Below are positions 39,321 through 51,500 of a stretch of DNA of 64,000 bases, in pieces; positions within the stretch are counted from its first letter, which is position 1; the number at the start of each line of letters is the position of its first letter. The notes beneath the pieces were generated by a model. It saw nothing but the letters and a program-made list of their open reading frames with translations, was not told the origin of the DNA and searched no databases. A program made the translations under genes and the position numbers. Source of the stretch: Sphagnum compactum (lineage: Eukaryota; Bryophyta; Sphagnopsida; Sphagnales); contig OZ234497.1 of assembly GCA_965153455.1 (NCBI GenBank), forward strand, positions 17,477,872 through 17,541,871, written 5' to 3'.

Positions 39321-41510
39321 CTACTTCATAATCTTGTAGTAAACATGTGAAATAAAAAACTTGACCAAATTTGGACACCTTTTGATGTTGTAGTCCATTG
39401 GTAAGAATTTGGTTTATCATTGTGAAGGTGAAGGGTCAATTCCTAATATTTGCAACCTATGTGCCTTCCTAAGGGGCTAGCATAAATAGACTAAAATAAG
39501 GTAGTTACATAGGTTATGTAAGTCAAGTTATGTAAGTTAAGTTACTACCTACCTACCTACCTACTTACCTTTTGAAAATACTTTGTGTCTACCAATCATA
39601 TTTTAGTCATTCATTATATGACATCTTAACATTACATATGGTTTGTCCTTTATGACTTGTCATTTATGATTATAGGATGAAAAGTACCATGTCAAACATT
39701 AAATGACTATATGTCCTTTGTTATTCATCTATTACAACTAAAGGCCTTTAGTCATATAATCTCCGATATGATTATAAAATCAGTCATATATGGAGTCATA
39801 GATTTAAGAATTTCTTTTAATGACACCTATCTAAACCTTATGGGGTGAAAGCACACTATAGTGGTCAAAAAATGTTGTCACAAATATTGCTTTCGAAACT
39901 ATGCAACTTTTAACTTCCACCAAGCCAAAATTAAAAGAAAATTTCATAAATTATATTTAAATAAGGTAGTTCAATTGCTAAATAATGTAATTATCAAAGG
40001 GAACTACATTTGGGTGCATTCATAATAAAAGGAGCTAGTGGGCCCCAAGTGTAGGTCCTTTCTAAGGATTATGCTTTTTCAAGTTTGTAACATGGCCTCC
40101 ATGTTTTGGATAGGGCCCATTTTTGGATGATAGTGCCAACTTCAAAAGTTTAATTCACATGTGTTTCCATGAATTTTTGAACAATATGTAGTTAAATTTA
40201 TTTTTTTAATGATAAATTTTCAAGTAAACCAAATGTGTAAATTTCAACAAAAGTAAACATGTTAATATTTTAAAAATACTATGTGTTCAAACCTTCAATG
40301 ATACATTATACATTGATTTTATCAAACATATTTTTCTTTAACATCATTCCAAATGGAGCAAAACATATTCACCAAAAAAACAAGTAATGTTATATAACAC
40401 ATTCAATATTCATGAAAATGCAACCTTGCCTTTGCTTATACCAAAAAATATATTTTTTGTTTGAGGAAGTTTTTCAATTATGTAGTTTTAATGATCAAAA
40501 GCACATGTAGACATTAAAAAAAGACTATTGTGGATAATTAAAGTAAAACATATATTCAAATTTTTATTGATACCACACCCTCATAATCATCAATATATGG
40601 TCATCCACAATTTTTCAAAATTAATGGTTTGGTTCTACATAAGATAAAGGACATTCAAAATTTTAACACCATGTACACATTGAACTATCCACTCCTTTCT
40701 ATACATTTTATGACCAATGAAACATATACAAATTACACAAAATTCATTTTAATGAAAATTCATAAGTATACAAACATTTTGAAAGTGATTTCATTACATT
40801 ATAATCCTTACGACTCATGTAATCATTTTTCAAAATCATGGGGGTGTAGGATTTTATGTGTGTCCATGTACTCCTTGGCTCTTTTTATTGTGAACATACC
40901 CATTTTTTGATTAATATTAAATGATTAAAGAATATATTTGTGAGAAAATAAATGTTGTCACAATATACTACAAAATGCAAATATATTCCAAAAATAATCC
41001 AAATGATTGCAAAACTTGATGAAGTACATACACTAGTAGAAATCCTTTGATTTACGACTGGTGTTTACGACTAATTTTTAGTCGAAAGCGACATTTTACA
41101 ACTATTTTGCTATTAGTCACATAAGACAAGTCGCAAACGACAAATAGTCGCAAAAACCAATTACATCAGCATGACGTCATCAAATGGTGGATGGAGCTTA
41201 AATGTAGTATATACAGTTTCATCCGATGGGGCCAGTATATACATTATGTATACAACGCATCATTTTGTATATATTTTATTTTTCCTGATCGTGTGGGTAA
41301 GGAGTGGCCATGTTTTTTCAGATTAACTAATGGGTTGTTGCCACATGGCATGGTTTCTAGTATTTGGGAAACCAGATTGTGATCTTGAATTTTCTAAATC
41401 AAGTGGCCAAGAAATGGCCACGTCTTTTGTGTTTGGCTAATCGAAATGTGCCACATGTCTCAATATGAGCATTTTGAGAGTTTGAATCGCCATGTGTCAC
41501 ATGGTCCCAC

Positions 41511-41571
41511 TATTAGGGTTAGGGTTAGGGTCCCACTATTAGGGTTAGGGTTAGGGTTTAGGGTTTAGGGT
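41511..41571 (+). repeat. Interstitial telomere-like repeats
   Basis: Two blocks of TTAGGG units, the first separated from the second by TCCCACTA, pass into TTTAGGG units. They lie 480 bp inside the left CACTA end, so they are not a chromosome end. Confidence 0.85.
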
Positions 41572-42374
41572 TCATCTACTTTGTTCAATGTGCTATCTAG
41601 AATTGCCAAGAGTGCTTGTCAACAACAGATCGATCAACAAAACTCTACAATCACTTAGGGTTTATTGATTCCATTCATTTACAATTTATTAAACATTCTC
41701 ATTCATCAACTACAAACAAATAATATTATACTGCACATGCACATGCACAAGGCAAAGAACTGCATATTCCAAAAGGAAAGTTACAAAATTGTGGGAACAT
41801 TTTCCAAGGTTCAGCAATAGCAAAAGAGCATTGTGCAACAGAAAGGTGCTTTTCAAGCCTCGACTACCAATTGATGCCAAAGAAGAAAATGTCTGCAATG
41901 GCTTGGCTTGAGTGCTATCCCTTTTTCCTTGTCTGGGTTCCCGAATTCCAGAACACTCTCAGATTCTTGAAGACTCCAGGGCATAAGACTGCCCCCACAT
42001 GTTCCTCTCTTGCAAAACCCTGAGCTCAGGTGATGCTTGATTGCGCATACCTGATCCTCCTATGTAGTTGCAAGATGAATGCTGGGCAAATTGAGTCTGT
42101 AGTCTGTGAGACTGGTACTTCCTACAGTTTTTCAAGTCAGCCTGACCTATACTTGTTGGAAACTGCCTGTGCTTTTCTTGAACCACCTGATGTGAGGGTG
42201 GAACAGGTATAATTCTGGGGTGTATGGGTTGATGCAGGGTTCTCAAACTCTCCGGTGTTCTCTGAAGTGTCCATTGAAATGCATTGAGAGCATTGTGCTG
42301 CTCTGGACAGAGCACTGAAAGCAGAGCCTGCACAAAGATGAACACAAACAGCTTATCAAAGATGTTTCCACTGT

Positions 42375-42560
42375 AGACTTGTGAGTGTAGAGCATTGGAC
42401 AAACATATGAAATTGCAGCTGAAGATATGAGACATCTTCACAGTCAGAGACAAGTACAAGCACATATGAATCAGTAATTAAAGGTTTGTCTAGATCAAGC
42501 TCTTGTCCCTCACGTATAACAACACGGTTAAAAGCCCTATCATGCTACCCTAGGAACAGA
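42375..42560 (-). other. Open frame of unknown origin inside the CACTA element
   Basis: Read on the minus strand, one frame stays open across this stretch and includes RVVIREGQELDLDKPLI and then SDCEDVSYLQLQF. It has no start codon of its own and looks like an internal exon. I do not recognise the family. It may belong to the captured RING-ligase gene or to a third captured gene. Confidence 0.25.
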
Positions 42561-42647
42561 CAAGTCTTTGAGAACATGCTTGGTTGACATATCCCCCAAC
42601 TAACATTGCTCTTGTAAACCACATCAATAGATTTCACAGTACAAACC

Positions 42648-43765
42648 TGTGAATGGTGAATCTCCTCCATCAGCTCAGAAATCTGCAGACATACAGAGCA
42701 GGTTTTAAAAAAGTGTTTGAGAGGATTTAAACCTACTAGCCATGCAAAAGTATGCAAACCTGTCCATTGTGGATTTGTAGGCACAACTGCAACCCCTTCT
42801 TTGTACACAATTTTCTCACCTAGTGGTGAGAAACTGAATATCACATTAACCTGTTGATTTTCATGATTCGTACCTACATCTTGAGTTGTGCATTTTGAGC
42901 ACGCAAAACCCCAACTTCCTGCTTCTCACAGAACAAAAAAATAAACCCAAGTCTTAGACTTGCATCAAAAACCTAATTCTAAGCTTAGACACCAGCAAAT
43001 CATTCTTAAAATCTGGAGTTTCAAATCAGAAGGCTCCATACTTGCATTATATGCTGGCCCTCCCCATCAATTACAGCAATTCGTGGAACATAAACCATAC
43101 GCAGGTCCTCAATTCTAGCCCGGCAGTTGCATTGTGGACACTAGACAACACAAAACCACCTGATATAAGTTCAAAGTTCACCACAAAATGTGATGGCAAA
43201 CTTCAGGCTATAAACCTGGATGAACATTTGTGTATACTTGCATAGGCATGTTTGTTGCTTCCCATACCTTCTAGGCACTGTATTGGGGTGTGACAGTTTT
43301 TATTTTCACTGATCATAACCTTGCTAAGTTGAAGCTTGCAAAGAAAAATATAAGTTCAAGGCAGTAGTACCTTCCCTTGCTTCTTGCCTGCCTGTCTAAG
43401 CTAGCGCTTGATGCATGATTTCCCAAACAAGTGACCACATGCCAATAATCTGCAAATGCCAAAACCTCACCTTGAGATCCACTGATAAACCTATGGCTCA
43501 TGTCTTGAGCGAGGACACAAGATTTGACTTCATCTTTTATCTATTATAAGCTCTCAAGGAAAAATCCAGTCATCTGAAATCAAGCATATCACTGGAAATA
43601 TCTACAAATGGGTTTAGGGTTTAACAAATGCAAACAAAAGATACCAAATGCCTCCCAATGCTTGTCCATGCTTCCATGCATATTGGACATGTGACCACAT
43701 CTGCTTCCCCATCTCCTGGCCTCTGAGTGCTAACTTGATCAGGCTTTGAGTCCATATCCTTAAAA
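42648..43765 (-). pseudogene. Captured RFWD3-type RING E3 ligase fragment (broken)
   Basis: Exon-like pieces in transcript order: 43765-43645 (RING first half, CPICMEAWTSIGRH), about 43470-43370 (RING second half, CGHLFGKSCIKR*LRQ), 43140-43045 (CPQC then RIEDLRMVYVPRIAVIDGEG), about 42930-42870 (coiled-coil piece EVGVLRAQNAQLK) and about 42685-42648 (ISELMEEIHHSQ). The order and sequence match plant RFWD3-like ligases, which ubiquitinate targets such as RPA in DNA repair. The conserved Trp after IKR is a TAG stop. No WD40 part was recognised. RING first and second halves do not join cleanly in phase. I judge it non-functional. Confidence 0.75.
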
Positions 43766-45141
43766 CTGCCTGCAACAATCATCAACAATAGAAGATTAAA
43801 ACACAACATCTTGCACATAAAGCACTGAAGTGCCCACAAAACTCTGATTCTCACATAATCTACTACCCTCAGATTTCTACTCACCTGCAGGAATAGCAAA
43901 AGCTGCAAAATCAGCATTGGTGGAAGGAGCATGAAAATCATCATCATGATGCATGGTCTTCACAGTTGAGCAGCTGATAATTCTGCAGTATGCCATGTCC
44001 CACAGTTTCAGGGGTTGAGAATTTCCATAGCCCTTGCAAGTTGCAGAGCCTTCCAAGTTTCAATGCATTTAGGTCTTTGGAAGTTCTGCGTCTAGACGTC
44101 TAGCAGCTGTGTGGATGGTGTTGAAAACCTACACTAGAAACATCATGAGTTGAATGCATTTTTCTACAGGGCCCGTTGCTCTAGAACATGGGAATCAGCT
44201 TGAATGCCTGCAAAGTGCATGCGCCAAGCTGTAACCAAAAACAAATCTAGTACGAACATCTCTCGAATCATCAGCTTTCAAAGCATGTGAAGGTCTTGAC
44301 AAAAGAATTGATCAATCTATGCGAGCAAACCTCCTAGTCCTGAATATGGTCCTAGTCAAGCTACTGCTATAGGCAGCAGTGATGGAGATCTAGATCTGTA
44401 CAGCTAGCTAGCTGATGGTTATTACTACCACCTAGAGACAATATGAGCATTTAAGAAACACCCAAGAAAAGCCAACTCTGCAAGCTCCAATTCTTAATGG
44501 CAAATAACTAGTAAAAGTCTAGAAGCCAACGGCTTGGAGTTGTACAGCAAGCTGCTGGAAGCACACATTCGCCGTTGGACACACTCTGTTTTGCAAGCAC
44601 TAGAAGATCAAAAAGGGTAGAAGGGGAGGGGGGTGCGGGCCGAGCTGGGACATAAATAAGTCGACCATCTGTGAGCTGGCTTCTGGCGCACACACGCTGA
44701 TCAGAAAGGTCCATCGTGATATCATGATGATCAGCTTGGTCCACCATCTGAAAAGTCCAGCAAAGGTTTGACAATCAAAAGACCGGCGCCCTGCCTGGCT
44801 TCCTGCGTGCCTGCGGGCCTGCCTGCCTGCGTGCCAGTGTTTGTTTCAAATCACAGCAGTTCAAGCCAACGGGCCACAGCATAAGAAGAAGAAGATTCAC
44901 TGAAGAGAGAAAGCGCTAGCTAACTCTCGTAGAGAGTACAAAACTAGCGGCACTGCAGCAGGATCGGATCATCAGCTTTTCAGAACCTGAAGAACAAGTT
45001 TAGAGGAAAACCCAGCAGAAAAAAATGAAAAATAAATTTAAAAACGCAACCGAGAAATTCAAACAAACAACCTCGAAAGAAAAACTCCCCACCCTCCTCC
45101 CCAAAGAGAAAAGGAGAGGGGATTTCTTTTGTTTTCTTTAC

Positions 45142-45270
45142 CTTCCCCACTTTGGCAGCTTCCAGAGAGGCTTTCTCCAGCACAAAGATGACTCCACCAT
45201 CCTCCGCAGATGGAGCTGGAACTGGAGCTGCTGCATCCGGAACACTGCTAGGTCCAGGAGCTTCTTCGGA
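45142..45270 (-). pseudogene. Captured exon of a probable EMG1/NEP1 rRNA methyltransferase
   Basis: The minus-strand frame reads an acidic, Ala/Pro-rich lead followed by GGVIFVLEKASLEAAKVGK, ending at a donor AAG|GTAAAG (45142). From memory this matches the N-terminal part of plant EMG1/NEP1, the SPOUT methyltransferase acting on 18S rRNA. In-frame stops lie upstream, and a possible acceptor (GGATAG) sits at the start of the open part. The methyltransferase core is absent, so this is a fragment. Identity rests on about 20 residues. Confidence 0.6.
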
Positions 45271-45535
45271 CTATCCGACTTGTCACCGTTTGCAAGTGAT
45301 TTCGGCGACACGGATCTGTGCAACACACACACACCTGCAAATGGAAGTTCTGAAACTTCTCTTGCGAATTAGTGCGAGTGAAGGCCAGGTTCCCGGCTCG
45401 ACTGATCTCCCTCTTCAGAAGCTTCCGTACGCAATTCTTGGTCTCATCAGGTCGCGTTCGTTTCCCTGCAACCACTCGCCTCCCCGATGCCGGCCTTGGA
45501 CTACTCTGCATCCTCATCCTGTTCATCGAGTCCAT
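45271..45535 (-). other. Open frame next to the EMG1-like exon, unidentified
   Basis: A minus-strand frame opens with a run of Met/Arg-rich residues (start codon about 45535) and stays open to the CAG|GTGTGT at about 45331. It is basic, like a targeting sequence or a first exon. No family was recognised. The plus-strand frame over the same DNA (45152-45697) is Pro/Ser-rich low complexity. Confidence 0.25.
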
Positions 45536-46436
45536 CTTCCCCCCCCCGCCCTAATCCTCTACTTCTCCTTCTCCCCCCGACCCCCCGTCTTCTTCACTTA
45601 CTCACCACCCTCCTGGCTCCTCCTCTTCCCTTCTCTTTCTTTCAATCCTCTCCCCTCTCTCTACTATGACCACCACTCCAGATCCCAACTCCACTAGCGC
45701 CCGACATCTTCATTCAGCTATGGCGAACTACTCCGAAGCAACCGGCTCACGCAAACCAGCCCACAAAATTAAACCCTAAAAAAAAAAAAACTTCAAAAAA
45801 CAAAACCAAACACAAATATTTGTACAAAGAGATCACCAAATATTTTTTACAATCCAACAACAACAACAACGACAACAACAGATGCTAGGCCGATTTGCAA
45901 AGAAACCCAAATCGTTTGCTCGCTGGTTGGCGCTCTTCTCTTGGTCCGCCTCTCTCACGCAATGTCTGCAGGAAGCAGCTGAAAGCACTTTGTATTTCCC
46001 AATAGCAAAACAGGCAACAACAAAACAAGCGTTGGGGGGGGATGCATTCAGAAGTATCTGTCAACTAACCAACTCAAATTGTTGTTACTTTGAGAGATCA
46101 TATAATAATGAGTAGATAACATTCAATACACAATTGTGGACCCCTTATGCCTAAAATATGTATAATACATTTGGAATACTCACAGGGCTATGACTCATTT
46201 GGTGACATTTGTAACTAATGGTAAGTAGAGGGGTCTTCTTGGATGGAAATTGTAATGAAAGCTATCCAAATGAAAGGATGAAATAATCCATTAGTCGTAA
46301 GTTAGTCATAGAGTAGTTGCAAGCGGCTTCAAATGCAAACAGTAGTTGTAGATATAACCAACAGTAGTTGTAAATGTCAAATAGTCGCAACTAGTCGCAA
46401 ATTCGTTGGTTGCAAAATCACATATTTCTACTAGTG

Positions 46437-46774
46437 ATATAACCATATATTGAATATGAATTAATTGTACCATTTCCATTACAATTGAAAAGTTTGACTC
46501 ATGTGATTTCACAAAAAACATTTGGACAAATTTTTCATTCAAATGAACATAATTGTGTTGAAAAAAACATTTTGTTGAAGAATTACTTTCATTTGAAAGA
46601 TGACAAGAATTATGTTGGAGGCTTTTGTATCAAAGTTCATTTTATATGTTTATTAAAATGCTAGATGAAATAATAAAAATTTCCCTTAAAATATACCAGA
46701 ATACACCCCAAAAAAAAAACATTTTCTTGTTTAAAATGCACTGTTAATGTGCTTTCACCTTATGATGCCGAGAC
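46437..46774. other. Short intergenic segment, nothing recognised
   Basis: AT-rich DNA between the right CACTA end and the palindromic array. Confidence 0.5.
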
Positions 46775-48580
46775 ATGGTGGCCTCCAAGCAATCCATTAG
46801 CATATAACTTAGGCCTACGACCCCACCAAGTGGCCACTAGGTAGTAACCTCACTTCTACTCAACATTAGAACCACTTGGTGGCCACTAGGTGGTCCTTAC
46901 TAACATTGAAGACCTCTCCTAGTGGCCACTGGATGGTCATCCCACTTTTACAAAACATTACAACCACTTGGTGGCCATTAAGTGGTGCTTTGAATTATTC
47001 CTAACATCAAGGATCTCACCTGGTGGCCACCAAGTGGTCAACTCACTTCTATTAAATTTTTGAACCACCTAGTGGCCATTAAGTGGTCATATCACTTCTA
47101 TTCAAATTTTGAAACACCTAATGGCCACATGTGGTCCTCTGAATTATTTTTGATGTTAAGGACCCCATTTGGTGGCCACCTAGTCGTCGACTCGAACTAG
47201 TTCAAGCCACCTAGTGGTCACCGCGTGGTCCTTTAAATTATTTCACCCCACCTAATGGCCACTAGGTGTTCACGTCCCTTTTATTCAAATTTCAAATCAC
47301 TTGTTGGCCACCAGGTGTTCATGTCCCTTTTACTCAAATTTTGAATCACTTGATGGCCATCGGGTGGATTTATGAAATTTTTAGAACCTAGATGGTTTTT
47401 CAAATTTAGCTCAACCCCAAAACAATGTAGTGGCCACCAACTCATCTTTTGAGCTACAACTCAAAAAGAATACATAATTTGGCAACTACTTGGTTATTTT
47501 ATATAATCTCATTCAACTTTAAAACCATTTCCTGGCCATTAAGAAGTTTTATGAAATTTTATTCAAACATAAAACAACTTAGTGGTCACCAAGTATTCCA
47601 TTGAAGAATAGCTCACAATTAAAACGACACAAGGTTTTGGCCAAATGTTTTTCTAATATTTAATTCAACCCCCAAATACCACATGATCGCCACCAAGTGA
47701 TGTTTTGAAATATAATGCACACCTATAACCCCACCTGGTGGCCACCAAGTGGTTGTTTCAATTTAAACTCAACACTTAGTGGTAATTCAATGATATTTTT
47801 AATATTTAATTCAATTTTCAAATATGACTTCATGGCCACTAGGTGGCCCTTTGGGATATAATGTACACCTATGACCCTACCTAATGTCCACTAAGTGGTC
47901 ATTTCATTCAAATTCAGCACCTATGGAAATCAAATGTTTTTCTAATATTTATCTCAACCTTAATATAAGTCTTGGTGGCAACCAAGTGATCATTTGAGAT
48001 ATAATGCATGTTTATGACACCACATGGTGGCCACTAGGTGGTCATTTAAGTTCAATTCAACACCTAGTAGCAACCAAGTGTTCTTTTAATAATTAACTCA
48101 ACTTTCAAATACCACTTGGTGGCCCTTCGAGATATAGTGCACACCTATCACCTTACTTAATGGCCACTAGGTGGTCGTTTCATTTCAAACTTAGCATCAG
48201 GTGCTTTTCTAATATTTATTCAACCTTAAGATAAGTCTTAATGGCCACTAAATGATCATTTGAGATATAATGCATGCATAGGAGCGTACGTGGTGGTCAT
48301 CACGTGCTTGTTTCAATTCAAACTCAACACCTAATGGCAACCAAATGCTCTTTTAATATTTAACTCAACTTTCAGATACCACCTAGTGGTCTTTTGAAAT
48401 ATAGCACATGGCTATGACCCCACCTAATGGCCATTAGGTGGTTGTTTCAGTTCAAACTCAACACCTAGTGGGAAATAGTTGTTCTTTTAATATTTATCTC
48501 AACTTTAAGATACATCCTAATGGTCATTAGATGATCATTTGAAATATAGTGCACACCTAATGGCCACTAGTGCTAAATTC
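46775..48580. repeat. Tandem satellite with palindromic CCAC..GTGGCCAC..GTGG core
   Basis: Some 20 or more variants of a palindromic core such as CCACCTAGTGGCCACTAGG are spread along 1.8 kb. From about 47700 the array settles into units of roughly 131-147 bp, marked by GATATAATGCACACC-like boxes near 47707, 47854, 47999, 48130, 48263, 48397 and 48541. The left part is less regular. A single related core occurs near 32688. No coding sequence was seen. Confidence 0.85.
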
Positions 48581-48589
48581 CAAGTTGAT

Positions 48590-51500
48590 CCAAATAATAT
48601 AAGATGTGAATAAAACTTAATTATAGTTATATAATCACATAGACTTGAACTAGTTGATGCGATTATATAAAAACCAACATAGTACACATCCATAATTATA
48701 CCAATCATTACAAACTATTTAAATGTCTCATCTAGTTAAACTATTTTATGAATGGAGGTATGAACAAGTACAAAATTCTATTGTACTTTTAACAAGAGGT
48801 TAATGGAACTAAATGCTTAAGAAATGTAAAGATTATATTTATCATGCATATTGCAAAGGTTTGATTCAACTTCAACATTAATATTGTTGTTGTCAATATT
48901 ACTAGATTCATGTGAAAACACATTGTTATCAGTGAAATCACTTAAAATTGTAATGCATGTTTCAATAGGTGTCATCCTTTCTCCTTTTGATTGCATCTCC
49001 ATTTCACCCAAGAGCATTGCCAAAACATGGGACATCAATGGACGATTTTCAAATGTGGTTTGAATACATAGAAATGCCACGTTATCACACGTTGTAATTG
49101 AACATCCAAAACGTCATTGTTGCATAATCTTTCATTAGCAAGATATGCCAACATAGTGTTTTCTTCCAAAGACCTTGCTTGCATGATAAAATGTCATTTT
49201 ATGTTTAATATTTGAAATATGTATGATGTTAATGAAAATTCCACACAACATATATGATCTAAACATATGAATTGATTTAATGACATTCATACATGCATGT
49301 ATGAATGTTATACCTTCATGTTATAAGTCTCGGTTTGCTTGTGTGTACAATTTTTGATATGGTATTGTAATCTTTTAATATTTTCAAATGCCAAAAAAAA
49401 ATTACACATTTCCACCAACCTTCCCATTGAAACATATGAATTGCACAATTTTCTATGTGTCAAAGTTTTCAAACATTCAAACCATATGACTATAACTTTA
49501 ATAGGATTAATTTCAAACATAAAAATATAGCTAGCATTAGTATACTTCCTTGTTAACACTTTCAAAATTGGTTTCATACCATTTCTTAATAAAATAATGT
49601 ATTAAATTTTAACAATTTCAAAAGGATCCAAACATGCAAGTTTGCATAATCATTGTTAATGGATGAAACTAAAAATTGGTGAAAAGATGCATCTAATGGA
49701 TGTTGATGAAAATAAACAAACATAACATTTCCATATATGTATGAGGTATTTATTTTATGGGATATGAATTTGATGTTTCTAGAATACTATCAAAATACCA
49801 CATATTCATAACTATGGATATATCTCAACATTTTTGTTATGTGTTTGTTGCATATTACATTGTTTCAATTTCAAATTTTCATTAGAAAACACCTAGCATT
49901 GCATTATATGGTATTTTGTTCGAAAAACTACACAAAAAATTATGTGGGATAGTTTTTTTTATACATTCAAACAAATTGAAACCCTATGTCATGTCATGGA
50001 CAAAATATCACACCACACCAATACCATACCAAATAACATATATATATCCATACATGTATGTATGTTCATTGAATGCACACAATAACATTATCCTTGAAAT
50101 CAAAGCAATAAGTAATGGCATGTACGTAAACTTACCCAATTGCAAAGGTTTATTTCTTCTACTGGACAATTGTAATCAATGACCTTTCTACCACTTATGA
50201 TTTCAAGGAGAACAACCCCAAAGCTATAACTATCCAGCTTTTGAGTGAGGTGGCCACAAGTGGCATATTCAGGAGATAAAATCCTCTGAGCAAACAAAAC
50301 AAGAAACAAATCACAAAACATGATCAATTGAGTTCTTTTGAAATGAAAATTTCAAATGGGCATAAAAGGTCATGAATCAATAGCATTGCTTTTTTTACCT
50401 TGTTCTAATAATTCTTTGTGTTAATATTTCTTGGGTAAGATCATCAAAGAATAATTGTGCTATTCCAAGTCTACGATCTTAGCATTCCAATTCTTATAAA
50501 AAAGAATGTTAGATGCTTTGATGTTTTCAATGTATGATACATGGTTGTAACTCTTCATGAAGGTAGGCTAAACTAGGAGTGATTCCCACACATATGTTAA
50601 ACCTTTTTGACTAATCCAAAAAAAAAGCACCTTCCACTTGGTTTCCTACACAAACAAATAATATTATTAAGACAATTGATTAATAATCACATTGGCCCAT
50701 GTTGCAAGTCATTTGTAAAATGTCATATAATGAGTTTCTAATGACTATTTTGGGCCTAGATGTAAATTGTGTCATGTACCCCATAGAACTTCAACAAGAT
50801 TTTGGTTTTCCACATATTCATAGACAAGAAAGCGGTGTTGTGCATCTCGCACACAATATTTAGTCAACTTCACTAGGTTCTTGTGTTTGATGCCAGTGAA
50901 GAGCGCAACTTCATTCAAAAATTCACCAATGTCATTTTGTTCAAAACTCTTCACGCATTTTATTGCTAATTCTGTCCCATTTGACAAAACTCCCTACAAA
51001 ATAAACATCAATTTTTTAAAACTTATATATTTTCATGTACAAAAAAAATATTTGCAACAATTTGATGCAACAAATCATTTTTAAAATTTATCCTTTGTTA
51101 ATTGTGTGGCACAAAATGTGACATATTCAACATAGTAAATCATTATCCACAATAACTTTAATTACATAAAATTCCATGCACAATATGTGAATATAAATGG
51201 AGATCAAAATTAAAAGTCTATTTAAATGATTTGAATTCAAGCATAAGATAATGTGGATAATTGTATGAAAACAATTAGTCACCTTGTAAACCACACCAAA
51301 GTTACCTTCTCCAAGCTTGTTGTCAAGATGGAAATCTCGAGTCACTAGCCTTAGTTCATGACATGAGTATAATGTTGATTGGTTTGCCATTTTTGCAAAC
51401 ATGTATATTAGTATGTTTGGATTTAATACTTATTTTGTCCATCAAGTCTTTTGAATTCAATATTAATGAATCCATAGAAGATTCTCAAAAAAAACTTGGA

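Larger units (their letters stand above)
29201..41030. other. AT-rich gene desert
   Basis: Nearly 12 kb with no recognisable coding sequence. It includes a 24-bp tandem pair at about 29617-29664; extreme AT tracts at about 33240-34440 (TAATTAAT type, with a 44-bp tandem pair near 34120-34210) and 36100-37550; a degenerate AT-rich repeat (AATTGAAATATCAATTTT type) at about 37140-37510; and the microsatellites listed separately. Degraded transposon ends are possible near 35683. Confidence 0.6.
41031..46436. mobile_element. Non-autonomous CACTA (EnSpm) transposon carrying host gene fragments
   Basis: The left end reads CACTAGTAGAAAT at 41031 and the right end is its exact inverse, ending CTAGTG at 46436. 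ATA flanks both sides (41028-41030 and 46437-46439), the 3-bp target duplication expected for CACTA elements. Both ends carry dense sub-terminal GTCGCAA/TTGCGAC-type motifs (41050-41160 and 46290-46420), the usual transposase-binding layout. No TNP2-like transposase was recognised in the 5.4 kb. The interior holds broken exons of at least two cellular genes, all on the minus strand. It would need transposase from elsewhere to move. Confidence 0.9.

Noticed and set aside
38897-39331. 144-codon Pro/Thr/Tyr/Leu-rich open frame
   Set aside because: It is the translation of a CCTA/CCCA tetranucleotide tract and has no other protein character.
41511-41571. Chromosome end
   Set aside because: Only about nine telomere-like units, and the sequence continues on both sides inside a transposon.
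45152-45697. Plus-strand 181-codon frame in the CACTA element
   Set aside because: The first part is antisense to the EMG1-like exon and the rest is polypyrimidine low complexity.
46775-48580. CRISPR-like array
   Set aside because: Repeats are palindromic and degenerate with related spacers, and the DNA is plant nuclear. It is a satellite.
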